Shown piece after piece: positions 25,590 through 34,810 of a stretch of DNA of 64,000 bases. A program made the position numbers and the translations under genes. Positions within the stretch are counted from its first letter, which is position 1. Every line of letters begins with the position of its first letter. The notes under the pieces were generated by a model. That model saw only the letters and a list, made by a program, of their open reading frames with translations. It searched no databases and had not been told where the DNA came from. This DNA is from Fulvivirga ulvae (GTDB taxonomy: Bacteria; Bacteroidota; Bacteroidia; Cytophagales; Cyclobacteriaceae), in NCBI RefSeq assembly GCF_021389975.1, contig NZ_CP089981.1, positions 2,567,501-2,631,500 of the forward strand, read 5' to 3'.

Positions 25590-26870
25590 TTAAATGATCA
25601 TTCCTGCAGCCACAGTTTCGTTGGTGGCCTCATCTATAAGTATAACGCTTCCGGTAATTCTATTTCTACTATACCTGTCATAGTACAGAGGCTTTGTTGT
25701 ACGCAGTGTTACACGGGCAATGTCATTCATACTTATGTTTTTGTCATCCTCTATTCTGTGCAAAGTATTGATATCCATTTTGTAGTGAATGTTTTTCACC
25801 ATGCATCTGGCGTCACTGGTTGTATGCTTCAAAGCATATTTTCCATTGGCAACCAATGGTTTTGCATTCATCCAGCACAGCATTACATCAATATCCTGAC
25901 CTACATTAGGTTTATTGTTTTCCCTGACGATCATATCTCCACGGCTTATATCAATGTCATCTTCCAGTTGCATAGTTACTGACATCGGAGGGAAAGCCTC
26001 TTCAAGCTTTTGATTATAGACTTCTATACTCTTTATTTTAGAAGTAAAACCAGATGGCAGGACTGCTACAGTATCTCCGGGTTTAAATATTCCTCCAGCT
26101 ATTCGACCTGCATAGCCACGATAGTCATGGTACTTATCAGAATGAGGACGAATAACATGCTGTACCGGGAAACGACTGTCAATATGGTTGTGGTCACTTC
26201 CAATATGAATATTTTCAAGCAAATAGAGTAACGTTCCTCCTTTGTACCATGGAGTGTTTTCAGATTCATTAACCACGTTGTCACCTTTTAATGCACTGAT
26301 GGGAATAAACCTGATATCTTTTACATCTAGCTTGGAAGAAAATGACTCAATCTGATCCTTTATTTTGTTGTACACTTTTTCATCATAATCAACCAGATCC
26401 ATTTTATTGATACAGAATACAACGTGAGGTATTCCCAGAAGAGCAGCAATAAATGTATGGCGGTGTGTTTGTTCAACAACACCATTTCGTGCATCAACTA
26501 AAATTAAGGCAAGGTTAGCTGTGGAAGCACCGGTAACCATATTTCTGGTATACTGGATATGTCCCGGAGTGTCGGCTATAATAAACTTTCTCTTAGGGGT
26601 GGCAAAGTACCTGTAAGCCACGTCTATAGTAATGCCCTGCTCTCTTTCAGCTCTCAGTCCGTCAGTTAGCAATGCCAGATTGACGTTGGCATCACCTTTT
26701 CGTCTGCTGGATTCTTCAATAGCTTCATATTGATCTTCAAATATGGATTTAGAATCATATAAAAGTCGACCTATCAATGTACTCTTACCATCATCTACGC
26801 TTCCGGCTGTTGTAAAACGTAGCAATTCCATGTCAAGGTATCCGTTTGAGTCTCCGTTATTCACACTCAT
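25590..26870 (-). CDS. cysN: Sulfate adenylyltransferase subunit 1 (GTPase)
   Basis: 426 residues of the EF-Tu-like CysN family: G1 GSVDDGKSTLIGRLLYD, G3 DTPGHIQYTRNM, G4 NKMD. It couples GTP hydrolysis to the formation of adenylyl sulfate by CysD. No fused APS kinase domain is present, in agreement with a separate cysC nearby. The start is 61 bases after the cysD stop, and that gap holds a GGGTTAACCC palindrome. Confidence 0.93.
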   Translation of the reverse strand: MSVNNGDSNGYLDMELLRFTTAGSVDDGKSTLIGRLLYDSKSIFEDQYEAIEESSRRKGDANVNLALLTDGLRAEREQGITIDVAYRYFATPKRKFIIADTPGHIQYTRNMVTGASTANLALILVDARNGVVEQTHRHTFIAALLGIPHVVFCINKMDLVDYDEKVYNKIKDQIESFSSKLDVKDIRFIPISALKGDNVVNESENTPWYKGGTLLYLLENIHIGSDHNHIDSRFPVQHVIRPHSDKYHDYRGYAGRIAGGIFKPGDTVAVLPSGFTSKIKSIEVYNQKLEEAFPPMSVTMQLEDDIDISRGDMIVRENNKPNVGQDIDVMLCWMNAKPLVANGKYALKHTTSDARCMVKNIHYKMDINTLHRIEDDKNISMNDIARVTLRTTKPLYYDRYSRNRITGSVILIDEATNETVAAGMII

Positions 26871-26916
26871 TTGATTATAAAGGTTTTAAATTAATAGCGA
26901 TAATTGGTTAAATATG

Positions 26917-26926
26917 GGGTTAACCC
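26917..26926. promoter_or_regulatory. GGGTTAACCC palindrome in the cysD-cysN gap
   Basis: A perfect 10-bp palindrome in the only sizeable gap (61 bases) of the cysC-D-N run, 47 bases before the cysN ATG on the minus strand. It could be an operator or simply chance; nothing else supports a function. Confidence 0.3.
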
Positions 26927-26931
26927 TTGAA

Positions 26932-27837
26932 TTAGAAATATCCTTGTTTTTTACGATCTTCCATTGCCGCTTCTGACCTTTTATCATCTGATCGGGTACC
27001 TCTTTCTGTTTGTCTGGTAGCAGCCACTTCAGTAATGATTGTTTCAAGAGTAGATGCCTCGGACTCTACTGCTCCGGTACAAGTCATATCTCCGATAGTT
27101 CTGAAGCGGACCACTTTTTTAAAAGGTTTTTCGGAATCTTTCTTTTGGATGAAGTCGCAGTCAGCCATAATGACATTGTCACGAACAAAAACTTCGCGTT
27201 CGTGGGCAAAATATAATGATGGTAATTCAATATTCTCCATTAAAATGTATTGCCATACATCCATTTCTGTCCAGTTGCTGATCGGGAAGACTCTGAAGTT
27301 CTCACCAAAATGTTTTTTACCGTTAAAAATATTCCAAAGCTCAGGTCTCTGGTTTTTGGGATCCCACTGCCCAAATTCGTCACGATGAGAGAAGAATCTT
27401 TCCTTAGCTCTTGCCTTTTCTTCGTCACGGCGTGCTCCGCCAATACAAGCATCAAACTTGTACTTTTCAATAGTATCGAGAAGGGTAACGGTTTGTAGTC
27501 CGTTTCGGCTTGCATTATACCCTTTTTCTTCCACAACTTTGCCTTCATTGATAGATTCCTGAACAGAACCTACTATCAGCTCAACTCCTAGTTTTTTAAC
27601 ATATTTGTCTCTGAATTCAATAGTTTCAGGAAAGTTGTGTCCCGTGTCGATATGGACTAAAGGGAATGGAACCTTAGCGGGGAAAAATGCTTTGCGGGCA
27701 AGGTGGGCTACGGTTATTGAGTCTTTACCACCAGAAAAAAGGATGGCAGGATTTTCAAATTGTGCAGCTACCTCGCGAATAACATAAATTGCTTCCGCTT
27801 CCAGTTCTTTTAAGTGTGTTAGATTATAGGCCCTCAT
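26932..27837 (-). CDS. cysD: Sulfate adenylyltransferase subunit 2
   Basis: 301 residues. It has the PP-loop motif FSGGKDSITVAHLARKAF near residue 33, VHIDTGHNFPETIEFRD and CIGGARRDEEKARAKERFFS, typical of CysD. It forms adenylyl sulfate (APS) from ATP and sulfate as part of CysDN. The start is one base after the cysC stop. In the same strand run as cysC and cysN it completes activation of sulfate to PAPS. Confidence 0.95.
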   Translation of the reverse strand: MRAYNLTHLKELEAEAIYVIREVAAQFENPAILFSGGKDSITVAHLARKAFFPAKVPFPLVHIDTGHNFPETIEFRDKYVKKLGVELIVGSVQESINEGKVVEEKGYNASRNGLQTVTLLDTIEKYKFDACIGGARRDEEKARAKERFFSHRDEFGQWDPKNQRPELWNIFNGKKHFGENFRVFPISNWTEMDVWQYILMENIELPSLYFAHEREVFVRDNVIMADCDFIQKKDSEKPFKKVVRFRTIGDMTCTGAVESEASTLETIITEVAATRQTERGTRSDDKRSEAAMEDRKKQGYF

Positions 27838-27838
27838 G

Positions 27839-28441
27839 TTATGCTTTGCTATATTTTACTTTTGGAAGAATATATTTTAAAAGTTCGTTCAAATTTTCTT
27901 CTGCAGAGTTATCTGCAGTATTTAACTCAACGTCGGGATTTTCCGGATGTTCAAAAGGAGAGTCGATTCCGGTAAAGCTTTTTATTTCCCCTCTTCTTGC
28001 TTTCGCATATAAGCCCTTTACATCTCTTTTTTCACAAACCTCTAACGGACAATTAATAAAAACTTCACAATACTTATCTCCTATTATATCTTTTGCCATT
28101 GTCCTGATTTGCGCAGTAGGGCTGATCAAGGAACAAATCGTAATAACACCATTACTGGCCAATAGTTTTGAGGCTTCAGCAGCTCGTCGAATGTTCTCTG
28201 TCCGGTCTTCTTCGCTGAATCCCAGGTTATTATTTATCCCGGTTCTGAGATTGTCGCCATCCAGTAAGGCGGTTAGGTACCCTTCACTGTGCAGTTTATT
28301 TTCAAGTGCACGGGCTATAGTACTTTTGCCGGAGCCGGAAAGGCCAACCATCCATATCACCAGAGAGTGTTGCTTTAAAAGCCCTTCCTTTTTGTTGGTG
28401 CTCAGTATAGAGTCAAATATCGGGTGTATGTTTTCAGCCAT
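27839..28441 (-). CDS. cysC: Adenylyl-sulfate kinase
   Basis: 200 residues from the ATG at 28441, preferred over upstream starts because the family begins shortly before the P-loop. It has Walker A GLSGSGKST, DGDNLRTGINNNLGFSEEDRTENIRR and the lid-region motif KARRGEIKSFTGIDSPFEHPENPD. It phosphorylates APS to PAPS. It is the first gene of the minus-strand run and is divergent from cysQ. Confidence 0.94.
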   Translation of the reverse strand: MAENIHPIFDSILSTNKKEGLLKQHSLVIWMVGLSGSGKSTIARALENKLHSEGYLTALLDGDNLRTGINNNLGFSEEDRTENIRRAAEASKLLASNGVITICSLISPTAQIRTMAKDIIGDKYCEVFINCPLEVCEKRDVKGLYAKARRGEIKSFTGIDSPFEHPENPDVELNTADNSAEENLNELLKYILPKVKYSKA

Positions 28442-28510
28442 TTTTACGAAAATTTGAGTGGCAAAAATACAATTAATTAATATAATATATAAATGAGCCG
28501 CACATTTGTG

Positions 28511-28518
28511 TAGTTTTG
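28511..28518 (+). promoter_or_regulatory. -7 box immediately upstream of cysQ
   Basis: TAGTTTTG matches TAnnTTTG exactly but ends only 4 bases before the cysQ ATG. If it is used, the transcript would be leaderless or nearly so. No TTTG -33 box is visible at 18-21 bases upstream. Confidence 0.4.
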
Positions 28519-28522
28519 TTTT

Positions 28523-29290
28523 ATGGAAATTTATATACAGCAAGAAGAACTTATCAATCTGGCACGTAAAGCAGGAAAAGCCATATTAAAAATATATAAT
28601 GACCTTGAGCTGGCAGGCGATGTTGACTATAAAAAGGATGATTCGCCACTGACACTTGCGGATAAAGCTTCACACGAAGTGATCATGGAAGGACTCCTTG
28701 AGTTGTATCCTGATATTCCAATCATTTCTGAAGAAGGAGATCAGCTTAACTATGAGGACAGAAAGGACTTTGAATATTTCTGGTTGGTCGACCCTCTGGA
28801 TGGAACAAAGGAGTTCATCAACAGAAATGGACAGTTTACAGTAAATATTGCTTTAATGCATAAACACTCGCCCGTCGCAGGTTTTATCTATACGCCCGTA
28901 CATGACAGCTTGTATGTCGGTATTAAGGGGGATTGTGCCTATAAAGTCGAGAAAGGAGAGAGAGCCGATCTAAAAGTTAATAATTCCACCGGACAAAGAA
29001 TTGCAGTAAGAAGTAAATCACATGCATCCCCTGAGGAGGAAGGCGTACTGGAGCAGTATGATGTGGTTAATGATATTTCCGTGGGTAGCTCGCTTAAATT
29101 TTGCATGGTAGCTGAAGGAAAGGCAGATATATATTATCGGCATGGCCCTACAATGGAGTGGGACACAGCGGCCGGACAGGCGGTACTTGAAAGTGCAGGA
29201 GGCAAGGTTTTAAAGGGAACAGGACCGGAAGTTTTTAGCTACAATAAAGAAAATCTGCTGAACGGCAGCTTCTTGTGCCTGGGCTTTTAA
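28523..29290 (+). CDS. cysQ: 3'(2'),5'-bisphosphate nucleotidase
   Basis: 255 residues of the inositol-monophosphatase-like family. Metal-binding motifs are ISEEGDQ, the DPLDGTKEFI segment, and WDTAAGQAVLESAGG near the end. It degrades PAP, the toxic by-product left when PAPS is used by sulfotransferases or PAPS reductase. Placement opposite cysC, with 81 bases between the starts, fits a joint PAPS production and PAP removal function. It ends 13 bases from the convergent polysaccharide gene. Confidence 0.92.
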   Translation: MEIYIQQEELINLARKAGKAILKIYNDLELAGDVDYKKDDSPLTLADKASHEVIMEGLLELYPDIPIISEEGDQLNYEDRKDFEYFWLVDPLDGTKEFINRNGQFTVNIALMHKHSPVAGFIYTPVHDSLYVGIKGDCAYKVEKGERADLKVNNSTGQRIAVRSKSHASPEEEGVLEQYDVVNDISVGSSLKFCMVAEGKADIYYRHGPTMEWDTAAGQAVLESAGGKVLKGTGPEVFSYNKENLLNGSFLCLGF

Positions 29291-29303
29291 GATGCTTTTA
29301 AGA

Positions 29304-30359
29304 TTAAGATCTGTTTAATTTCCTGATGATCAGGAAGTCCAGAGTTAAGCTAAGAATGATTGAAAATACCAGGATAAGGGGTAGAAAGATTGCATCATCA
29401 AGCTTATAGCAAACAATAGCCAAAACAATATAACTTATATTTAGTGCTCCCAGTGCAATTGCCGTTTGGGAGTGCGTAAGACCCAGGCGCATCAAAGCAT
29501 GATGCATATGGTTTTTGTCCGGTGTAAACGGAGACTGCTTTTTGGATAGCCTGAGGATAAAAATCCTTAGTGTATCAAACAAAGGGATAATAATAATACA
29601 GATTGCGGTGGTAATAGAAGCTTCAAATTTATATGGACTTGTATTAGGGAGTTGATAGTTAAAGTCTATAAAATTGATGGCAAGAACAGAGAATAGAAAG
29701 CCAATTACCAAGGCTCCGGTATCTCCCATGAATATTTTTGAAGGCTCCCAGTTAAATGTTAGGAAGGCGACCACCGCACCAACCATACTTAGAGCAAGCA
29801 GAGCCGTTAATGTTTCTCCTACCAAAAAGAACCATATACCAAATGTAGATAAGGCTATCGTTGCAATTGTACCTGCGAGTCCATCAAGCCCGTCAATAAG
29901 ATTGAAGGAGTTGGTGACAACAATGATGGTAAAGATAGTAAGTAGGTAGCTTACAAATTCCGGTAACTCATAAACACCAAAAAGTCCATAAAAGGAATGC
30001 AGACCTGTGCTAGTAAGTATGATTACCATTGAGGCCGCAATGAGCTGTCCTATTAGTTTGTAAATAGGCTTGAGAGGAACAATATCATCCCTCATACCTA
30101 CAACAAAAATTATAGAAACCCCTGCAAGAATGAACTTAAAATCCTGAAAACCGTCGATGGGCATCCAGATAACAAGAGATACAAAAAAGCCCAGAAAAAT
30201 GGCTATGCCGCCCAGTGATGGGGTTGTTTTTTTGTGAATTTTCCTTCTTCCCGGGGTATCCATCATCTTTTTTTTCTTTCTCGAAAACTTGATGATCACC
30301 GGGATCACCAAAAAAGTAATGATGAATGATGTAGCTATTGCTAATGTAATCGAAGTCAT
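29304..30359 (-). CDS. WecA/TagO-like undecaprenyl-phosphate sugar-1-phosphate transferase
   Basis: 351 residues with about ten to eleven membrane segments. It has the polyprenyl-phosphate transferase motifs GMRDDIVPLKPIYKL, NSFNLIDGLDGLAG and FMGDTGALVIG, and a cytoplasmic loop with SPFTPDKNHMHHALMRLG. This family moves GlcNAc-1-phosphate or a related sugar from its UDP form to undecaprenyl phosphate, starting lipid-linked glycan assembly. It is the last gene of the minus-strand polysaccharide run, 83 bases after the preceding gene. A MraY role is unlikely because of the HMHHA loop and the gene setting. Confidence 0.85.
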   Translation of the reverse strand: MTSITLAIATSFIITFLVIPVIIKFSRKKKKMMDTPGRRKIHKKTTPSLGGIAIFLGFFVSLVIWMPIDGFQDFKFILAGVSIIFVVGMRDDIVPLKPIYKLIGQLIAASMVIILTSTGLHSFYGLFGVYELPEFVSYLLTIFTIIVVTNSFNLIDGLDGLAGTIATIALSTFGIWFFLVGETLTALLALSMVGAVVAFLTFNWEPSKIFMGDTGALVIGFLFSVLAINFIDFNYQLPNTSPYKFEASITTAICIIIIPLFDTLRIFILRLSKKQSPFTPDKNHMHHALMRLGLTHSQTAIALGALNISYIVLAIVCYKLDDAIFLPLILVFSIILSLTLDFLIIRKLNRS

Positions 30360-30442
30360 CTAGGGTTTATTAGATGCGCAAAGGTAAGGAAATATCTAAA
30401 TCTTAAAAAGATATAATGGATAGCTTCCCTAAAGAACTCAAT

Positions 30443-32791
30443 CTATTTTAGAAGTTCACTATATAATCTAGCAATCTTTTCCCATGAGTACTCTTGATAG
30501 GCCAACAATTGAAGATTCTTACCAATTAAATCAAGCTCCGCTTGAGTTTTTAAGCTCTGCAAAAGCGATATTAATTTGTCCGTTGAATTAAAATATAAAG
30601 CTTTATTTTGAGTTGTGAATCTGTTATAATTTACATTCCATGCCAATATTGGAAGCCCAAGCCACATGGCTTCCACTAGTGAAGGGTTTGTGCCACCTGC
30701 ACTATGTCCATGAACATATATACAACAATTACTCCTTAATTCATTGAGATCATGTTGGTCGTAAATGGGATCAATCGTTAGTATATTGTCACAATTTTTA
30801 TATTTTTCCTTTAACGCTTCTCCATAGCTACTTGAGTTCCAGTTTCCAACAATTAAGAGTTTATAAGAAGTAACTTTGGAAAATGCTTCTAAAATTATAT
30901 GGATATTGTTTTCGGGTTCAATTCTACAAACTGAAAATGCATATTTTTTTTGTTTAATTCCATATTTATTACAGGTCTTAATGGTTAAACTGTGACCTTC
31001 GGCGTGGCTTCCTCCATATGTTATCAAATTACTTTTTCGGCCATATTTACTACTAACATACTTCTGAATTCCCAAATTATCAGCCACTATCTTATGTGAA
31101 TATTTAACCGCCAATTGTTCCTGTAGCTTTAAATATATCTTTGCAAGTTTTCCCCATTTGTTTCTTCTCCATTCTAGTCCATCAATGTTTACAATAATTT
31201 TTTTTGAGCTAAAAATTCGAATGATTGGTATTAGAAAAGCTCCACTGACACCAAGAATAAGTATTACATCTGATTTATTTAAACAGTGGATAAGACATAA
31301 AGAATCATATAAGATACTAGATTTTCCATTAGGATTAACAGGTAAATATACAAGTTTAGTGTTATGAAAGTATTTAGGTTTTTGCTTATAGTGAAATGAG
31401 CTGCAATAAACGGTAAAATCAAACTTTTGATTTAGGCTTTTGACTAGCCATTCTGCGAGAGTTTCAAACCCTCCGTATTTTGCTGGGATGCCAGCGGTTC
31501 CAATCACTGCAATTCTTTTTTTCAAATCAGATTTAATTGATATAGTCTTTGAACGGTTTCTCAAATAGAAGGCAATATTAAAAAATGTAATAAACATTAT
31601 CCCTTTGTGTAGATGAAGGGCCGATTCAGTTGCAAATATAAGTGAAATGAGAATGAGGAATGATGTAAAAACATAATCTTTACATATCAAAGCTTTTCTC
31701 GTCGATTCAAAGAGAACAAACAAAAAGAAGAAGAGACCAATTATCCCATGGTACATAAAAACTTCTATGTATTGATTATGTGCATTATATTGTAATTCTG
31801 CAGCAATTTGCAAATTGTTTCTTTCATAAGCACGGTTATAATAAGGCTGAACCTCTCCTGTACCCATTCCTAGCCATGGGTTAAAATCCATGCAGTCGAG
31901 AAGAGCTTTCCACATATTAATGCGTAGTGATCTTCCTCCAAATCTATTTTCGGAGAAGGATTTAGAGAAGTCCAGTGCTTCAATAACTCTTATGCGATTT
32001 ACCTTATTGTACCGTATATTTAGTCCTATAAGTGAAGCTATTATAAAAAAGGATAAGGCTGCAATAACAAATTTATACCTGTTGAACTGTTTAATAAAAA
32101 TGTAAATAATCCCGATGCTAACTGCAAAAATGGCAGTACGAGATGAAAGCATGATTATAAAATAGAACTGGAGTAAGGACAAAATGATGAGAAGAATCTT
32201 TTTAACCCCAAAGTTAACAGACGAGATCAAATAGGATAGAATAAAAAAGAGTGATAAACCACAGTACATGGCTAAATAAGTAGGGTGTATATTCAATGGA
32301 TTAACCAGAAGTTCGTTGGAAAAGTACCAGGGATTTAAGTAAGTATATGCTTTACTTAATGTAATTATTTCAGTGTAGTTTTGATATATGGATTCACCAA
32401 TGCATATGAGCATTGCTATACTGCAGGAAATAACATGTGCTATTTTAATTTCTTTTAAATAAGAGGCTTTGAATATCCCTGAAAAAAGGATAAATGGAAT
32501 AGCAATTAACGAAAACCGTCTTTCTATAATTTTGATGCCAATATCCAGGTTATTGGAATAGAAAAGGCCAACTACAATCCATATAAAGGAAAGAGCATAA
32601 GCAAAAAACAACCAGTTCTTATAGTTAAAACTCTTGTAGTTTACTGCTCCTAAAACGAGTAGAATCACAAGACAAAGATTAGTAGTAAGCATTGAAAATG
32701 GCAAAGCAATAATAAAAGCTACTATTGTCCATTTGCCCACTTTATTTACTACTTCCTTTATTGTAGTTGTTTTTTTAAGCAGATTGTTCAC
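30443..32791 (-). CDS. O-antigen ligase/polymerase fused to a DUF1972 glycosyltransferase
   Basis: 782 residues, about twice the length of either family alone. Residues 1-400 are a membrane protein of about ten to twelve segments with the large periplasmic loop of the Wzy/WaaL family (GGRSLRINMWKALLDCMDFNPWLGMGTG). From about residue 425 a soluble GT-B enzyme begins with IAVIGTAGIPAKYGGFETLAEWLV, the DUF1972 rhamnosyltransferase-type signature. It continues with FSVCRIEPENNIHIILEAF and GTNPSLVEAMWLGLPILAW. The start appears to be GTG at 32791, 17 bases inside the preceding gene. The frame is uninterrupted across the junction, so this is a real fusion as sequenced. Confidence 0.72.
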   Translation of the reverse strand: MNNLLKKTTTIKEVVNKVGKWTIVAFIIALPFSMLTTNLCLVILLVLGAVNYKSFNYKNWLFFAYALSFIWIVVGLFYSNNLDIGIKIIERRFSLIAIPFILFSGIFKASYLKEIKIAHVISCSIAMLICIGESIYQNYTEIITLSKAYTYLNPWYFSNELLVNPLNIHPTYLAMYCGLSLFFILSYLISSVNFGVKKILLIILSLLQFYFIIMLSSRTAIFAVSIGIIYIFIKQFNRYKFVIAALSFFIIASLIGLNIRYNKVNRIRVIEALDFSKSFSENRFGGRSLRINMWKALLDCMDFNPWLGMGTGEVQPYYNRAYERNNLQIAAELQYNAHNQYIEVFMYHGIIGLFFFLFVLFESTRKALICKDYVFTSFLILISLIFATESALHLHKGIMFITFFNIAFYLRNRSKTISIKSDLKKRIAVIGTAGIPAKYGGFETLAEWLVKSLNQKFDFTVYCSSFHYKQKPKYFHNTKLVYLPVNPNGKSSILYDSLCLIHCLNKSDVILILGVSGAFLIPIIRIFSSKKIIVNIDGLEWRRNKWGKLAKIYLKLQEQLAVKYSHKIVADNLGIQKYVSSKYGRKSNLITYGGSHAEGHSLTIKTCNKYGIKQKKYAFSVCRIEPENNIHIILEAFSKVTSYKLLIVGNWNSSSYGEALKEKYKNCDNILTIDPIYDQHDLNELRSNCCIYVHGHSAGGTNPSLVEAMWLGLPILAWNVNYNRFTTQNKALYFNSTDKLISLLQSLKTQAELDLIGKNLQLLAYQEYSWEKIARLYSELLK

Positions 32792-33944
32792 GACTCTTTT
32801 TGATGGATAAGAACAGTATAAATAATAGTAAAGGAGTTAGGTAATAATAAAACCCATTAAAGAAAGCGCTTAGTATGGTTGTCATAAATAGAATATAGGT
32901 GAAGATATTATTTTTAATGGACGTTTTATAAGTAGAGAACAACCAAATAAATGAATATAAATATAGAAATAAACCAACCAATCCATATGAATACATAATA
33001 CTAAAAAAATCATTATGAAACCAAATTGGTATTCCTAACCTATTCAAGTTTGCCTCAAGTGACAGATGAAAAGACTTACCAAATAAAATCTCTAGAAAGG
33101 AAAAATCGATAATTTCTTTATACCATGATGTCCAAATGAGAATTCGTGACAACCCAGTGATGTTATTGGTTAATGAGTAAAAGAAAGAGACATATTGAAA
33201 CAGAACGGAACCTGAAGTTACTTCCAAGAATAAGTCTATATTTAATATAAATAAAATAAACAAGAGGGCTGTAACAATGAAATGTAAAATATACTTCGGT
33301 TTGAAGTAATAAAGGATCACAGCAATCATAAAAGCGACCAGGATAGTTCTTGCCCCTATGTATACACATAAACTAAGGCTTAATATAGAACTAATGAAGT
33401 ATCTATTTATTTTTCGATTACTGCATTGTAAAAAATACACAAACAAAAAACCAAATATATATGATGCTGTTTGAGGTATTCTGAAAAGACCATTATTGTA
33501 GCTACGCAGGTATTCAATTTCTTCACGAGAAACACTTGCGTTAATTGTAGAGACTAGTTCTCCGGCATTTATTCCCAGAATGCTTGGTGCCAATAGAATC
33601 AAGGATATAAGGAAAAGAGGGATGGAGTGTTTAGGATTCAGCGATTTGAGATTCCTACTGTATAAGGATAGAAAGGCTATATAAACGATAATGTTTAATA
33701 CTTCTAAATTGCTTACATAGAATCCGTATATAGCCAGAGCCTTTAAGAAAGTACATGCGAAATAAATTATTATTACATAAACAAAAAATATATTTTTTGA
33801 CGTAGTAGTAATAATGAAAGATAATATTCCTAATGTTGGAAATAATATAGGAACATGTGTGAAGTAATTAATTAAACAATCAAAAAATAATGCTATTAAA
33901 ACAACGTAATAATTGGCTTTAGTTAAGCTTATTTTCATTACCAT
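32775..33944 (-). CDS. Wzy-like polysaccharide polymerase
   Basis: A 389-residue protein, almost entirely hydrophobic, with about ten to twelve membrane segments and a larger extracytoplasmic loop in the second half (SGSVLFQYVSFFYSLTNNITGLSRILIW). It is AT-rich and low in conserved motifs, as expected for Wzy. Wzy polymerises undecaprenyl-linked repeat units at the periplasmic face. Two start codons are close: 33944, or 33938, which would give a TAATG overlap with the GT2 gene. It is the second polymerase-like protein in this cluster. Confidence 0.65.
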   Translation of the reverse strand: MVMKISLTKANYYVVLIALFFDCLINYFTHVPILFPTLGILSFIITTTSKNIFFVYVIIIYFACTFLKALAIYGFYVSNLEVLNIIVYIAFLSLYSRNLKSLNPKHSIPLFLISLILLAPSILGINAGELVSTINASVSREEIEYLRSYNNGLFRIPQTASYIFGFLFVYFLQCSNRKINRYFISSILSLSLCVYIGARTILVAFMIAVILYYFKPKYILHFIVTALLFILFILNIDLFLEVTSGSVLFQYVSFFYSLTNNITGLSRILIWTSWYKEIIDFSFLEILFGKSFHLSLEANLNRLGIPIWFHNDFFSIMYSYGLVGLFLYLYSFIWLFSTYKTSIKNNIFTYILFMTTILSAFFNGFYYYLTPLLLFILFLSIKKSREQSA

Positions 33945-34810
33945 ATTTTAAATTTCCTAAACACTTTATCAGGTCTAAAAATTGAGGAAATTACTAAATA
34001 GTAAATAGCTTTTACCTTATTGTCTTCAAAAAGGTATTTTCTATAAAACTTCATGTGAAAATACATAATGAAGATTTTTATTTTTGGAGTGCTTTTATTA
34101 AATATTTCCTTTCTTAGATCATAAGTCTTTTTTATTGTACTATATGGTAAACTATTTGAGACGCTATTTGAATGTATTCTAACCCCTGTAAGGCATTCCT
34201 TAAAATTAAAAAAAATGTGTCCATCTCTCAATATTCTGCTGAAAATATCATAATCTTCTGCTGGTACATTTTTTTGTCTGTATTGATATAATTTAATTAT
34301 GTCAGATTTGATCATTACGGTGCCGTGCAGTAACCCGTGTTCGCCTTTTAAGTACCTATCATGAATAATTTGAGTGTTGACCGGGAAATTTGATTTGAAA
34401 AGTTGATTTTTAATTGAGTGTTTGAAATAAAATGCGTTACTCCCAATTGCGGTTATAGAGGGATGGTTTGTAAGGTAAAAATATTGCTTTTCAATTCTCT
34501 GCGGATGCATGCAGTCATCTGGGTCTATCCTTGCTACATATTTCCCTGTTGCTTTTTCTAGCCCTATATTAAGAGCCTTTGCAAAGCCTTGATTATTTTC
34601 TAATTTTATAACAGTTATTATGTCATAAGACATAGAATATTTGGAAAGAATGTCTAAAGAGTTATCTGTTGACTTATCGTCAACAATAATAATTTCTTTT
34701 GGCAAATACGTTGATTCTAATATGCTGTTTAAAAAAACCTCAAGGTATGGCGCATTATTATAGTTCGCAGATACAATAGAGACATCTAAGTTTTTATTTA
34801 GTAGCATCAA
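33938..34810 (-). CDS. Family 2 glycosyltransferase
   Basis: 290 residues with the GT-A signature: DVSIVSANYNNAPYLEVFLNSIL, EIIIVDDKSTDNS, GFAKALNIGLEKATGKYVARIDPDDCMHPQRIEKQ. The DPDD motif binds the metal and the nucleotide sugar. ENVPAEDYDIFSRILRDG-type spacing (VPAEDYDIFSRIL in the sequence) provides the catalytic base region. It adds one sugar to the lipid-linked repeat unit. The start overlaps the stop of the preceding gene by ATGA. Confidence 0.88.
   Translation of the reverse strand: MMLLNKNLDVSIVSANYNNAPYLEVFLNSILESTYLPKEIIIVDDKSTDNSLDILSKYSMSYDIITVIKLENNQGFAKALNIGLEKATGKYVARIDPDDCMHPQRIEKQYFYLTNHPSITAIGSNAFYFKHSIKNQLFKSNFPVNTQIIHDRYLKGEHGLLHGTVMIKSDIIKLYQYRQKNVPAEDYDIFSRILRDGHIFFNFKECLTGVRIHSNSVSNSLPYSTIKKTYDLRKEIFNKSTPKIKIFIMYFHMKFYRKYLFEDNKVKAIYYLVISSIFRPDKVFRKFKIW

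Noticed and set aside
27789..28457. 222-codon plus-strand frame opposite cysC
   Set aside because: Fully antisense to the clear APS kinase gene, serine/proline/leucine-rich composition, no signal or domain.
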